From Plastoroseomonas arctica (lineage in GTDB: Bacteria; Pseudomonadota; Alphaproteobacteria; Acetobacterales; Acetobacteraceae): a DNA stretch of 64,000 nt. How positions within the stretch are numbered: the first letter of the stretch is position 1; each line of letters opens with the position of its first letter. The position numbers and the translations under genes were made by a program. The notes beneath the pieces are model-generated. The model saw only the letters and a list, made by a program, of their open reading frames with translations, was not told the DNA's origin and did no database searches. Shown one piece after another: positions 46,215 to 55,026 of this stretch. The DNA is taken from NCBI RefSeq assembly GCF_018128965.1, contig NZ_JAAEDH010000018.1:1-64000 (forward strand), written 5' to 3'.

Positions 46215-47102
46215 ATGCCGACGATCCGCACGAGCGATGGCGTTGACCTGCATTATGTGGAGGCCGGCAGCGGCATGCCGCTGGTCTTCGTGCATGAATT
46301 CGCCGGCGACATGCGAAGCTGGGAGCCGCAGCTGCGCTTCTTCGCGCGGCGCTATCGCTGCATCGCCTTCAACGCCCGCGGCTATCCGCCCTCGGCGGTG
46401 CCGACCGACCCGAAGGCCTATTCGCAGGACCGCGCGACCGATGACATCGCCGATGTCATCCGCGGCCTGAACCTGGCGCCCGCGCATGTCGTGGGGCTTT
46501 CGATGGGCGCCTTTGCGACGCTGCATCTCGGCCTGCGCCACGCCGGGCTGGCACGCAGCCTCGTCGCGGCCGGCGTCGGCTATGGCGCGGCCGCCGGCAA
46601 GCGCGACCAGTTCCGTGCCGAGACCGATGCCGCCATCGCCCGCATGCGCGCCCAGGGCATGGCAGAGTTCGGCAAATCTTACGCTCATGGCCCGACGCGG
46701 CTGGTCTTCGAGGAGACAGACCCACGCGGCTATGCCGAATTCCACGACCAGCTGCTGGGCCATTCGACCGAAGGCTCCGCGCTGACGATGCAGGGGGTGC
46801 AGCGGCAGCGGCCTTCGCTGTTCGACCTCGCCGACGGCTTCGCCAAGATGATGGTGCCGACCCTCGTCATCGCCGGCGACGAGGATGACCCGACGCTGGA
46901 GCCGGCGCTCTACCTCAAGCGCACCATTCCCTCGAGCGCGCTGCTGGTGATGCCGAAATCGGGGCACACGATGAACCTGGAATGGCCGGATGCGTTCAAC
47001 CGCGCGGTGCTGGACTTCATCACCCAGGTCGATGCCGGCGCGTGGCGCAACCGGATCCCGGCGAGCCTGTCGGGGTCGATCATCGCGGCGGCCGAGAAGT
47101 AG
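46215..47102 (+). CDS. Alpha/beta hydrolase
   Basis: A 295-residue hydrolase. IRTSDGVDLHYVEAGSGMPLVFVHEFAGDMRSW holds the oxyanion segment; the nucleophile is Ser in VGLSMGAFATLHL; an Asp in VIAGDEDDPTL and His in MPKSGHTMNLEWP complete a triad. AGGAGAA lies five bases before ATG 46215; the upstream open frame is unsupported. It resembles 3-oxoadipate enol-lactonase or C-C bond hydrolases, but no substrate can be assigned. It is transcribed away from the SUF operon. Confidence 0.85.
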   Translation: MPTIRTSDGVDLHYVEAGSGMPLVFVHEFAGDMRSWEPQLRFFARRYRCIAFNARGYPPSAVPTDPKAYSQDRATDDIADVIRGLNLAPAHVVGLSMGAFATLHLGLRHAGLARSLVAAGVGYGAAAGKRDQFRAETDAAIARMRAQGMAEFGKSYAHGPTRLVFEETDPRGYAEFHDQLLGHSTEGSALTMQGVQRQRPSLFDLADGFAKMMVPTLVIAGDEDDPTLEPALYLKRTIPSSALLVMPKSGHTMNLEWPDAFNRAVLDFITQVDAGAWRNRIPASLSGSIIAAAEK

Positions 47103-47106
47103 GCGT

Positions 47107-48405
47107 TCAGCGATAGAGGTCGGCGCGCGTCGGCGGCAGCCCGCTGGCGCCGCGCGCCCGCTTGGTCGCGACGGTCTGGCAGATGCCGATCGTCCCGCGC
47201 TCGAAGCCCAGCGCGACGCCCGCGAGATAGAGTAGCCAGATGCGCGTCTTGGCCGCACCCACCTCCGCCTCGGCGGTCTCGCGCGCGGCGTAAAGACGCT
47301 CCGTCCACAGCCGGCAGGTGCGGCCGTAGTGTTCGCGCAGGCTTTCGACGTCATGCACCTCGAAGCCGCCACGTTCCAGGTCCTGTACCGTGTTGCCGAT
47401 ATGGTCGAGCTCGCTGCCGGGGAAGACGTAGTTCACCACGGCTGCGTATTCCGGCCGCTTGCGGCTGAAGGCGCGGGCGTCGCGCTTGGCGGGGCGCGTG
47501 ATGGCGTGGTGCAGGTAGATGCCGCGCGGCCGCAACAGCGCGCGGATCTGTGCGAAATAGCCGGCGCGATTGGCGAGGCCCACATGCTCGTACATGCCCA
47601 CGCTGGCGATCTTGTCCCACTCGCCGCTGAGCTTGGAGAAATCCTTCAGCTCGATGGTCACCCGGCCCTGCAGGCCGAGCCGCGCGACCTTCGCGACGGC
47701 AAAATCATACTGCGCCTGGCTCAGAGTCACGCCATGCGCGGTCACGCCGTGATGCTGCGCCGCGTGGCAAACGAGGCCGCCCCAGCCGCAGCCGATGTCG
47801 AGGAAACGCTCGCCCGGGGTCAGGCGAAGCTTTCGGCACACGTGCTCCAACTTCGCGACCTGGGCATCGCCGAGCGAGGCCTCCCAGTCCGGGAAGTAAG
47901 CGCAGGAATAGACCATCTCCGGGTCGAGGAAGAGCGCGTAGAAGGCGTTCGCCAGATCATAGTGGAACTGCACCAACGCCTTGTCGTCGCGCCCACCCTC
48001 GCGCCGCTCGGCGGATGGCCCTGCATAGGCGTGGCCGGCGCCGGCGGTGCCGCCGCCGAACAGGAACGGCAGCAGCGTGCGCGCCGCCCTCAGCTTGCCC
48101 ACGCGCCGCAGCAGCCCGCGCGTCCCGCGCCCCTCGCCGCGCCGCGCGGCGAGGTCGAGCAAGGTGCCGCCCTCGATCGCGATCAGCCCTTCGGCAAACA
48201 ATTCGATCAGAGTCGTCAGGCGCGGGCGTCGCAGCAGGCGCGTGATCGCCTCCGGCGCGTGGACCGCGACGGCCAGGTCCCCCGACCACCGCGGACCGAG
48301 CGGTATCGGCACCCCGTCCCACAGCTTCACCGCCACATCCATCGCGAGGTGCGGCGCGAGTTCGGCGATCAGGGCGGCAAGCCGGGCGAGGCGCAGGTCG
48401 GGCAT
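47107..48405 (-). CDS. cfa: Cyclopropane-fatty-acyl-phospholipid synthase family methyltransferase
   Basis: Adds a methylene bridge from S-adenosylmethionine to unsaturated acyl chains of membrane lipids. The 432-residue protein has an N-terminal lipid-binding domain, then FHYDLANAFYALFLDPEMVYSCAYF, the SAM loop FLDIGCGWGGLVCHAA, GVTLSQAQYDFA and VGMYEHVGLANRAGYF, all conserved in CFA synthases, and a C-terminal RTCRLWTERLYAARE. It converges with the preceding hydrolase with a four-base gap. Confidence 0.9.
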   Translation of the reverse strand: MPDLRLARLAALIAELAPHLAMDVAVKLWDGVPIPLGPRWSGDLAVAVHAPEAITRLLRRPRLTTLIELFAEGLIAIEGGTLLDLAARRGEGRGTRGLLRRVGKLRAARTLLPFLFGGGTAGAGHAYAGPSAERREGGRDDKALVQFHYDLANAFYALFLDPEMVYSCAYFPDWEASLGDAQVAKLEHVCRKLRLTPGERFLDIGCGWGGLVCHAAQHHGVTAHGVTLSQAQYDFAVAKVARLGLQGRVTIELKDFSKLSGEWDKIASVGMYEHVGLANRAGYFAQIRALLRPRGIYLHHAITRPAKRDARAFSRKRPEYAAVVNYVFPGSELDHIGNTVQDLERGGFEVHDVESLREHYGRTCRLWTERLYAARETAEAEVGAAKTRIWLLYLAGVALGFERGTIGICQTVATKRARGASGLPPTRADLYR

Positions 48406-48490
48406 CGCTCCCCTCTAACCTGTGCCACGGCTTCCCGAAACCCCAGGGCGGGACTAGAACCGAGACACAAGCAAAGAGGGAAACGCATCG

Positions 48491-49399
48491 ATGATGCTCG
48501 AAGGAAAAGTCGCGGTCGTCACCGGTTCGGGCGGCGGCATCGGGCGCGAGATCGCGCTCGCCATGGCGCAGGCGGGTGCCAAGGTCGTCATCAACGACAT
48601 CGGTGCGAGCCTCACCGGCGAGGGCCTCTCCGCAACCCCGGCAGAGCAGACCAAGGCCATCATCGAGCAGCGTGGCGGTGCGGCGGCCATCAACACCGAC
48701 AGCGTCAGCGAATGGGCGAATGCGCAGAAGATCGTGCAATGCGCGCTGGATAATTTCGGGCGCATCGACATCGTCGTGAACAATGCCGGCATCCTGCGCG
48801 ACCAGATCTTCCACAAGACCTCGCCGGAGGAATGGCTGGCGGTCATCAACGTCCACCTCAATGGCAGTTTCTTCGTCTCCCGCGCCGCGGCCGAGCATTT
48901 CCGCAAGCAGGGGTCGGGCGCGATGGTGCACATCACCTCGACCTCCGGGCTGATCGGCAATTTCGGGCAGGCGAATTACTCGGCGGCGAAGCTGGGGATC
49001 GTCGCGCTGTCGAAGTCGATCGCGCTCGACATGCAGCGCTTCGGCGTGCGTTCGAACTGCCTCGCTCCCTTCGCGTGGAGCCGCATGACCAGCTCGATCC
49101 CGGCGGAAACGCCCGAGCAGAAGGCGCGCGTGCAGCGGCTGATGGCGATGGGGCCGGAGAAGAACGCCCCGCTCGCGGTGTTCCTTGCCTCGGATGCGGC
49201 GAAGGAAGTGACGGGACAGGTGTTCGCGCCGCGCATGAACGAGCTGTTCGTGTTCAACGCGATGCGCCCGGTCCGCGGCATCCATCGCAGCGAGGGCTGG
49301 ACGCCGGAGACCATCGCCGAATACGCGCTGCCCGCGCTGAAGCCGGCCTTCTCGCCGCTCGAGCGTTCGGGCGACGTGTTCTGCTGGGATCCGGTGTGA
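48491..49399 (+). CDS. SDR-family 3-hydroxyacyl-CoA dehydrogenase-like oxidoreductase
   Basis: A 302-residue SDR of the multifunctional-enzyme-2 type. Cofactor loop TGSGGGIGREIA, VVNNAGILRDQIFHKTSPEEW (the HKT/MT variant typical of MFE-2-like enzymes), active-site Ser in ITSTSGLIGNFGQ and NYSAAK, and a long C-terminal region. It may oxidise 3-hydroxyacyl-CoA in fatty- or isoprenoid-acid breakdown. GAGGG lies before ATG 48491. The next gene begins inside its stop codon. Confidence 0.88.
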   Translation: MMLEGKVAVVTGSGGGIGREIALAMAQAGAKVVINDIGASLTGEGLSATPAEQTKAIIEQRGGAAAINTDSVSEWANAQKIVQCALDNFGRIDIVVNNAGILRDQIFHKTSPEEWLAVINVHLNGSFFVSRAAAEHFRKQGSGAMVHITSTSGLIGNFGQANYSAAKLGIVALSKSIALDMQRFGVRSNCLAPFAWSRMTSSIPAETPEQKARVQRLMAMGPEKNAPLAVFLASDAAKEVTGQVFAPRMNELFVFNAMRPVRGIHRSEGWTPETIAEYALPALKPAFSPLERSGDVFCWDPV

Positions 49400-49848
49400 T
49401 CCTGCGCCTGGTGGTGCCGCTGGTCCTGCTGGCCTCGGCTGCCATGGGGCAGGGCGTCTCGCCGGTGCTGGCCCGGGCCGCGGACGGGCTTCCCGTGGTG
49501 GACACCCTGTCGGTAGTCCTGCCGTCCCTCGGTTGCCTGCTTCATGGTTCGGCGCGCCACCTGGAGGAGCTGCCCTCGGCGCAGCCCTGGGCGCGGCCGC
49601 CGGCGCTGGTGGTCGTGGATGGCCTGCCCGGCCAGCCGGAAGGGCGGCGCGGCGCGTTGGTGCGCGTCACGCGCAACCTGTTGGCGCGGCAGGCGACGCA
49701 GGCGATGATCGTGGCACAGCGCGCCGTGCCGTTGACGCGCGACCTGGCCGCGCCTGGTCCGGGCGACACCACGCCCTTCCTGCTGCTGCTGGCCGACGAG
49801 ATCCCGGCCGAGCCACCCGAGACCTGCACCCCGAGAGGCCTTCGTTGA
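49396..49848 (+). CDS. Small exported protein of unknown function
   Basis: A 150-residue protein starting with GTG at 49396, which overlaps the SDR stop (GTGA). A signal peptide is clear: ILRLVVPLVLLASAAMGQG. The mature part has two cysteines (VLPSLGCLLHG and PETCTP) and a Val-rich strand ALVVVDGLPG. I do not recognise a domain. Coupled translation with the SDR suggests co-expression, but a shared function between a cytoplasmic and an exported protein is not obvious. Confidence 0.6.
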   Translation: MILRLVVPLVLLASAAMGQGVSPVLARAADGLPVVDTLSVVLPSLGCLLHGSARHLEELPSAQPWARPPALVVVDGLPGQPEGRRGALVRVTRNLLARQATQAMIVAQRAVPLTRDLAAPGPGDTTPFLLLLADEIPAEPPETCTPRGLR

Positions 49849-49850
49849 CC

Positions 49851-50015
49851 ATGGACATGTTCGAAAGCGTCGCCGGGCGCGGTTGCCCGCTGTGGCCATC
49901 ATCGGCTTCCGCCGCGACCTCGAAGCGCCCGGCCATCGCGGAAGCCGAGATCAACCCGCTGGTGGTTCACGAGCGCGACTTGACCGTCGCCGATGCCTGG
50001 CTGACGCGCGCATGA
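49851..50015 (+). pseudogene. Remnant of an acyl-CoA synthetase (ATP-grasp C-terminus)
   Basis: A 54-codon frame whose last 30 residues, RPAIAEAEINPLVVHERDLTV then ADAWLTRA, look like the extreme C-terminus of acetate/acyl-CoA synthetases (the EINPLxV signature of the ATP-grasp domain, followed by a beta strand with ADAxL). Nothing upstream in any frame extends the similarity, so about 650 residues are missing. It still has an ATG (49851) two bases after the previous stop, and its stop overlaps the nitroreductase start (ATGA at 50012-50015). It may survive as a coupling leader for that gene. Confidence 0.6.
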
Positions 50016-50824
50016 CGGACCTTCTGCAAGCCCGCTACGGCAACGCCGATTTTGCCCTTCCCGACGCGGTGCCCGAGGCGTTCAAGGCGCTGCTGGACCG
50101 CCGGGTGACGCGCCGCTATCGCGCGGACCCCATCCCCGAGGCGCTGCTGCAGGCGGTGCTTGCCGGCGCCCAGTCGGCGCCGTCCAAGTCGGATCTGCAG
50201 CAATATTCCATCCTGGTCACGCGCGACGCCGCCAAGATCGCTGCCGTCGCCGCTTGGATCGGCACCATGCCCTGGATCACCGAGGCACCGGTCCTGCTGC
50301 TGTTCTGCGGCGACATGCGGCGCGGCCAGCAGGTCACCGCCCTACGCGGGCGCGAGCACGCGAACAACAATCTCGACACCTTCCTCAACACAGCCGTGGA
50401 CGCTGCGCTTGCCATGGGCGCGGCGATGGCGGCGGCGGATGCGCTCGGCTTGGGCACCTGTCCGATCAGCTATGTGCGCAGCCACATCGAGAAGGTGGGG
50501 CCGCTGTTCGGCCTTCCCCGCGGCGTCTACCCCGTCGCGGGGCTGACGCTGGGCGTTCCTGCCGCGCGCGGGCCTGCCTCGCCACGGCTTCCGCAGGCCG
50601 TGGTCGTGCACCAAGAACGCTATGCCGATGACGATGATGCGCTCGCCGCGGCATTGCCCGCCTATGACGCGCTGCGCCCACCGGGAAAGCCACGCTATCC
50701 CGAAATCCACGGCCCGGCGCCCGAAGGCTGTGTCTGGTCTGAGAATGTCGCGCGGCAGCTTTCCGTGCCTGAGCGCTTCGGCTTCGCCACCTGGCTCCGC
50801 GGGCGCGGCTTCGACCTTGCCTGA
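50012..50824 (+). CDS. Nitroreductase-family FMN-dependent oxidoreductase
   Basis: A 270-residue nitroreductase-fold protein. LLDRRVTRRYRADPIPEALLQAVL and AGAQSAPSKSDLQQYSILVTRD form the FMN-binding N-terminal half; NNLDTFLNTAVDAALAMGAAMAAADALGLGTCPIS is the dimer/FMN-binding helix and loop; LPRGVYPVAGLTLGVPAA follows. This is closest to the NfsA/Frp-like oxygen-insensitive group. ATG 50012 overlaps the stop of the acyl-CoA synthetase remnant. Its stop overlaps the start of the NUDIX gene. Confidence 0.9.
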   Translation: MTDLLQARYGNADFALPDAVPEAFKALLDRRVTRRYRADPIPEALLQAVLAGAQSAPSKSDLQQYSILVTRDAAKIAAVAAWIGTMPWITEAPVLLLFCGDMRRGQQVTALRGREHANNNLDTFLNTAVDAALAMGAAMAAADALGLGTCPISYVRSHIEKVGPLFGLPRGVYPVAGLTLGVPAARGPASPRLPQAVVVHQERYADDDDALAAALPAYDALRPPGKPRYPEIHGPAPEGCVWSENVARQLSVPERFGFATWLRGRGFDLA

Positions 50825-51497
50825 AACCACCCACAAGCCGGCAGAGGACGACAATCCCGGCAGCGCCGATGCCGGCGGCAAGCCGCCGCGCAAGCGCGCC
50901 CATCCCCGCAACGCCGCGACGCTGATCCTGTGGCGCGACACCCCGCGGGGCCCCGAGATCCTGATGGGGCGGCGCCACGCCTCGGCGCGCTTCATGCCGG
51001 GCGTGTTGGTCTTCCCGGGCGGGATGGTGGATCGCGCCGATCATGCCGCGGAGGCAGCCTCGGAACTCCGTGCACCGGTGCGCGCCATGCTGGAGCGTCG
51101 TGCGAAGCCTTCGCTCGCCCGTGCCCTCGCCATCGCGGCATGCCGCGAGTTGCAGGAGGAGACCGGTCTGTCCTTCGGGTCGTGGCCGGGACCCGAGCTG
51201 GCCGCACTCGACTATCTATGCCGCGCAGTCACGCCCGCGTCGCGGCCGATCCGGTTCAACGCGCGCTTCCTCATCGGGCCTGGTGAGGTCGCAACCGGCT
51301 CGCTGGCGGGTTCGGGCGAACTCGACGAAATCGCCTGGTATCCCGAGGATGCCGCGCGAAGTGGCCGCATGGCGCCGATCACCGCGCTGGTGCTGGATGA
51401 GTTCCACGCCTGGCACGCCATGCCGGCCGCCGCGCGCGACGAGCGTGACCTGATCGTCTTCATGGGCCTGGACCGCCGCAGGCCCGAAGGCGCCTGA
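50817..51497 (+). CDS. NUDIX hydrolase with expanded box (NUDT19-like)
   Basis: A 226-residue NUDIX hydrolase. RNAATLILWRDTPRGPEILMGRR and FMPGVLVFPGGMVDRADHA start the fold; the Nudix helix is AACRELQEETGLSF, separated from the glycine pair by an insertion of about 40 residues, as in NUDT19/RNase-like CoA diphosphatases. A role in CoA or acyl-CoA pyrophosphate turnover fits the neighbouring acyl-CoA genes. The likely start is TTG 50817 overlapping the nitroreductase stop; no ATG fits. Confidence 0.82.
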   Translation: MPETTHKPAEDDNPGSADAGGKPPRKRAHPRNAATLILWRDTPRGPEILMGRRHASARFMPGVLVFPGGMVDRADHAAEAASELRAPVRAMLERRAKPSLARALAIAACRELQEETGLSFGSWPGPELAALDYLCRAVTPASRPIRFNARFLIGPGEVATGSLAGSGELDEIAWYPEDAARSGRMAPITALVLDEFHAWHAMPAAARDERDLIVFMGLDRRRPEGA

Positions 51498-51520
51498 GCG
51501 GCTCTCGCGAACCCGGCCGT

Positions 51521-51727
51521 CTAGGCGCCGGTGTCGCGTGCCACCATGACGAAGAGCCGGTGTGTCGCGATATCGACCTTGCGGCGCGTTCCGTCCTGCC
51601 AGGCGCGCAGCGCGCTTGCCTCGTCATGGAACGGCCCGTGCAGCTCCTCGGTGCCAGGCTCGAGCGTCACGAATTGGGTGTCGGTGAAGACGCCACCCCA
51701 GACCACCCAGATGTGGCGTTCACTCAT
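51521..51727 (-). CDS. DUF4170-like small protein
   Basis: A 68-residue protein that begins MSERHIWVVWGGVFTDTQF and has PFHDEASALRAWQDGTRRKVDIATHRLFVM. The alternation of strand-helix-strand and the GGxFxD start match the DUF4170 family, small cytoplasmic proteins of alphaproteobacteria with no known role. AAGGAG lies about ten bases upstream of the ATG. The longer open frame upstream is unsupported. It is divergent from the metallo-beta-lactamase-fold gene at 51819. Confidence 0.75.
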   Translation of the reverse strand: MSERHIWVVWGGVFTDTQFVTLEPGTEELHGPFHDEASALRAWQDGTRRKVDIATHRLFVMVARDTGA

Positions 51728-51818
51728 CGATCGATACTCCTTGGCGCGCGCGAGGAATTTAGCGAGTGTGGCGCGCTTTAGGCCACAAGCAGGTTCAGGG
51801 CCAGCAGGGGAGACGACC

Positions 51819-52787
51819 ATGACTGACACCACGCGCCGCTTCGCGCTAGGCGCCGCCGTGGCGGCCGGCCTGACGCCCGCCGCCGCCGAGGCGCATATCT
51901 GCCCGCCGGCGCTGAGCGCCACGGCCGACGTGTTCCGCTTCCGTGTGGGCGGCTTCACCGTGACGCAGCTCCATGACGGCCACGGGCGGCGCGCCGTCGA
52001 GGGCCTCGTGCTGAATGCGGGCGCGGACGAGGTCCGCTCCGTGCTGGCCGAGAGCATGCTGCCGACCGACCACTATCTCGGCCCCTACACCGTCACGGTC
52101 CTGCAGACCGCCGACAAGCTGGTCATGTTCGACACCGGTACCGGCGGCCAGGCGGCACCCACGGCCGGGCGGCTCGCCGGCAACATGCGCGCGGCCGGCA
52201 TCGATCCGGCCGCGATCGACATGGTGGTGATCAGCCACTGCCATCAGGACCACATCCACGGCCTCGCGACGGCCGAGGGCCGCGCCGTGTTCGAGAAGGC
52301 GGAGATCCTGCTGCCGGAACTGGAATGGGCCTGGTGGGGCGATGCCACGAATGAGGGCCGCAGCCCGGCCGGTCAGAGGGTCAACTTCGCCAATTTCGCG
52401 CGCCGCTTCGCGCCCTATAATGGCCGCGTGCGGCGCTACGGCGACGGTGCCGAGCTGCTGCCGGGGGTTCGCGCGATCGCCGCCTATGGTCACAGTCCCG
52501 GCCACACGGTGTTCCAGATATCCGATGCAGGCGCGGCGTTCATGCTGCTCGCGGACATCACCCACCGTCCGGAGCTGTTCGCGCGCCGGCCGGACTATAC
52601 CTCCGTGTTCGATTTCGACGGTGCTGCCGCCGTGGTGAGCCGCAGGCGGATCCTCGACATGGTCGCGACCGATCGCGTGCTGGTGGCGGGGTACCATTTC
52701 CCGTTCCCGGCCACCGGAAACATCGCGCGGGAGGGCGGCGCGTTCCGCTTCCACCCGGCTGACTGGACCGGGCTCCGCGCCGGCTGA
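51819..52787 (+). CDS. Exported metallo-beta-lactamase-fold hydrolase (paralogue A)
   Basis: A 322-residue MBL-fold protein with a twin-arginine-like signal peptide (TTRRFALGAAVAAGLTPAAAEA). The dinuclear metal site is SHCHQDHIHG (HxHxDH), then GHSPGHTVF and an Asp in LLADITH. AGGGGAG precedes the ATG. It pairs with a second MBL gene that ends only 46 bases away on the other strand and shares roughly half of its residues by eye. Likely a periplasmic lactonase or esterase; substrate unknown. Confidence 0.88.
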   Translation: MTDTTRRFALGAAVAAGLTPAAAEAHICPPALSATADVFRFRVGGFTVTQLHDGHGRRAVEGLVLNAGADEVRSVLAESMLPTDHYLGPYTVTVLQTADKLVMFDTGTGGQAAPTAGRLAGNMRAAGIDPAAIDMVVISHCHQDHIHGLATAEGRAVFEKAEILLPELEWAWWGDATNEGRSPAGQRVNFANFARRFAPYNGRVRRYGDGAELLPGVRAIAAYGHSPGHTVFQISDAGAAFMLLADITHRPELFARRPDYTSVFDFDGAAAVVSRRRILDMVATDRVLVAGYHFPFPATGNIAREGGAFRFHPADWTGLRAG

Positions 52788-52792
52788 CCCGA

Positions 52793-52830
52793 GGCGTTAG
52801 CCGGTGCATGACACCGGCCAACGCCATCTT
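52793..52830. terminator. Shared hairpin terminator between convergent MBL genes
   Basis: GGCGTTAGCCGGTG (52793-52806) pairs with CACCGGCCAACGCC (52812-52825) with a single mismatch and a CATGA loop: a 14-bp stem. ATCTTT follows on the plus side. It lies in the 46-bp gap between the two convergent metallo-beta-lactamase-fold genes and could stop both transcripts. Confidence 0.65.
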
Positions 52831-52833
52831 TGG

Positions 52834-53820
52834 TCAGATGCCGGCGGCCCAATCGCCGGGAATGAAGCGGTAGCCATTGCCTTCCTTCGCGACGTAGCCC
52901 TGGGCCGGGAAGGGGAAGTGATAGCCGGTGACGCGGATGCGATCGGTGGCAACCCGGTCGAAGACGCGACGGCGGGTCGCTTCCGCCACGGTCGGGTCGG
53001 AGTCGAAGACGATTTGGAAATCCGGGCGGCGTGCCAGCAGCTCCGGACGGTTGGTGACGTCGGCGAGGAACATCATCTGCTCGCCGCCATCAGCGATGTG
53101 GAAGGTCGTGTGGCCGGGCGTATGGCCATAGGCGGCATGGGCGCGAATGCCGGGCAGGATCGTCGCGCCGTCGGCGAATCGCTGCACGTCGGCGCGCCAA
53201 GGGGCGAAGCGCCGCGCCGCATTGGCGAAGTTGCCCCGCTGGTTTTCCGGCGTGCGGCCGGTATTGCCCTCATCCATCCACCAGGCCCACTCGGTCTCGG
53301 GCACCATGACGGTGGCGTTGGGGAAGGCGCGGGCGCCGCCGGCATCGATCAGGCCGTTGATGTGGTCGCCGTGGAAATGGCTGACGACGACATGCGTGAC
53401 GCGCGCCGGGTCGTAGCCCGCCGCCCGGAAATTGGTCATGAACAGGCCCACCGGGGCGCCGGCGGGCTGCGCGCCGTTGCCGCTGTCGAACACGATCAGG
53501 TTCGCGCCGGCTTCGACCACGGTCAGCGTGAAGGGAATGCGCAGCTGGTCGGTCGGCAGGAAGCTCTCCGCCAGCACGCGCTGCACATCCTCGATCGGCG
53601 CGTTGCGCACGAAGCCGGTGAGCGGCACAGGGCGCGAGCCATCATGCACCGTGGTCACGGTGAAGCTGCCGACCTTGAACTTGTAGAAGCCGGGCGAGCC
53701 CGGCATCGCGGGCGCGGCCGGCGCGGCCGGCGCGGTCTGGGCGCTCGCGCCTTGGCCGAGGATCGGCATGGCCGCGGCGGCAAGGCCGGCGGCGAAAGCG
53801 GTGCGGCGTTGGATGGGCAT
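52834..53820 (-). CDS. Exported metallo-beta-lactamase-fold hydrolase (paralogue B)
   Basis: A 328-residue MBL-fold protein. Signal peptide MPIQRRTAFAAGLAAAAMP ends near ASAQ, followed by an Ala/Pro linker. Metal motifs are VVVSHFHGDHINGL, GHTPGHTTF and LADVTNRPELLARR, with GYHFPFPAQGYVAKEG near the end, the last almost identical in paralogue A. ATG 53820 is chosen for the signal peptide; the frame runs on to 55071 but is antisense to the methyltransferase gene there. Function as for paralogue A. Confidence 0.88.
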   Translation of the reverse strand: MPIQRRTAFAAGLAAAAMPILGQGASAQTAPAAPAAPAMPGSPGFYKFKVGSFTVTTVHDGSRPVPLTGFVRNAPIEDVQRVLAESFLPTDQLRIPFTLTVVEAGANLIVFDSGNGAQPAGAPVGLFMTNFRAAGYDPARVTHVVVSHFHGDHINGLIDAGGARAFPNATVMVPETEWAWWMDEGNTGRTPENQRGNFANAARRFAPWRADVQRFADGATILPGIRAHAAYGHTPGHTTFHIADGGEQMMFLADVTNRPELLARRPDFQIVFDSDPTVAEATRRRVFDRVATDRIRVTGYHFPFPAQGYVAKEGNGYRFIPGDWAAGI

Positions 53821-53991
53821 GACGTTCCCTTGGTGCGATGAGGCTGGTAGAGTGACCAGGACCGGCGTGTTTTCAAGCCCATAAGTGCCGAGCCGGGCGT
53901 GATTTCGCCAAACCGATCTGATATCCGTCATGGAGGCACAAGCCCCTGCACGGGGGTCTTCGCGGCAGTGCAAAACGAAGGAAGTGCGCGT

Positions 53992-55026
53992 TTGCCCAAG
54001 GATGAACCGCCCCCGCCGGCCGCCATGCGCAAGGGCAGCCTTGCCCGGTTCCTCGGTCTCGATGGCGGCGGCGGCGGCAACGCCTTCGGTGATCTCGGCG
54101 CCATGCACGAGGACCTGTTCCGCATCCGCGGCGACCTTGCGCAGATCAGGGCCGATCTCGACCATGTCCGCTCGGCGGTCGGCCGGCGCGACGTCACCGC
54201 GCTCGATGAACTCATCCAGACCGGCAACCGGCGCGACATCGAGGCCACCATCCGCGACCGCAGCCAGACGGTGCCGCTGCCCGACGGGTCCGTGCTGTGC
54301 CGCATCCTCGGGCGCTACAAGTTCCACGTCGACGCCGCCGATACCGGCATGGCGCCGCATCTGCTGCTCGATGGCTACTGGCAGTACTGGGTGACCGAGT
54401 TCATCGCGCGCAACCTGGCGCGCGGCGAGCAGGTCGTCGAGATCGGTGCCCAGTACGGCTATTTCAGCGTGGTGATGGCGGACCTGATCGGCCCCGGCGG
54501 CCGGTTGCTGGCGCTGGAGCCCAACCCCTGGCTGCACTGGCTGTGCGGTCGGAACCTCGCCATCAACGGCAGCAGCCCACCGGCGACGCTGCAGCGCGCC
54601 GCGGCCGGCTTCCGCGCCGAGGCGGCGACGAAGCTGCGCGCCCGCATCACCGGGCCCTTCCATGGCCCCTTCGCAACCTGGTTCGAATATGGCGAAGGCG
54701 GCGCGACCGTGCAGGCGCCCTCGATGGCGCTGGACGAGCTGGAGCAGGGGCCTGTCGACCTCATCAAGATCAACACCGGCACTAATGCCGAGCTCATCTG
54801 GCTTGGTGCGCAGGCGCTGCTGGATCGCAGCCCGGACGTCCGCGTGCTGCTGCACTTCCAGGCCGATGCCTGCCATGATCCGCAGGGTTTCGTCGCCGCC
54901 ATGGCGTCGCGCTTTCCGCTGCGCATCGTGGACACCGATAGCCGCGCGCGGCCGGTGACCGAGGAAGCCCTGCTCGGCGAATTGCGCGACTGCACCATCT
55001 TCCTCGCGCAGGGCGAGGCGCGCTAA
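53992..55026 (+). CDS. FkbM-like SAM-dependent methyltransferase
   Basis: About 344 residues. A charged N-terminal helix region (HEDLFRIRGDLAQIRADLDHVRSAV) is followed by a Rossmann core with VVEIGAQYGYFSVVMADLIGPGG and LLALEPNPWLHWLCGRNLAING, the FkbM pattern; LIKINTGTNAELIWLGAQALL is the conserved later strand-helix. FkbM enzymes O-methylate sugars or polyketides. The start is uncertain: TTG 53992 (GAAGGA upstream) is favoured over GTG 53899 and ATG 54025. The 171 bases before it to the MBL gene show nothing else. Confidence 0.75.
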   Translation: MPKDEPPPPAAMRKGSLARFLGLDGGGGGNAFGDLGAMHEDLFRIRGDLAQIRADLDHVRSAVGRRDVTALDELIQTGNRRDIEATIRDRSQTVPLPDGSVLCRILGRYKFHVDAADTGMAPHLLLDGYWQYWVTEFIARNLARGEQVVEIGAQYGYFSVVMADLIGPGGRLLALEPNPWLHWLCGRNLAINGSSPPATLQRAAAGFRAEAATKLRARITGPFHGPFATWFEYGEGGATVQAPSMALDELEQGPVDLIKINTGTNAELIWLGAQALLDRSPDVRVLLHFQADACHDPQGFVAAMASRFPLRIVDTDSRARPVTEEALLGELRDCTIFLAQGEAR

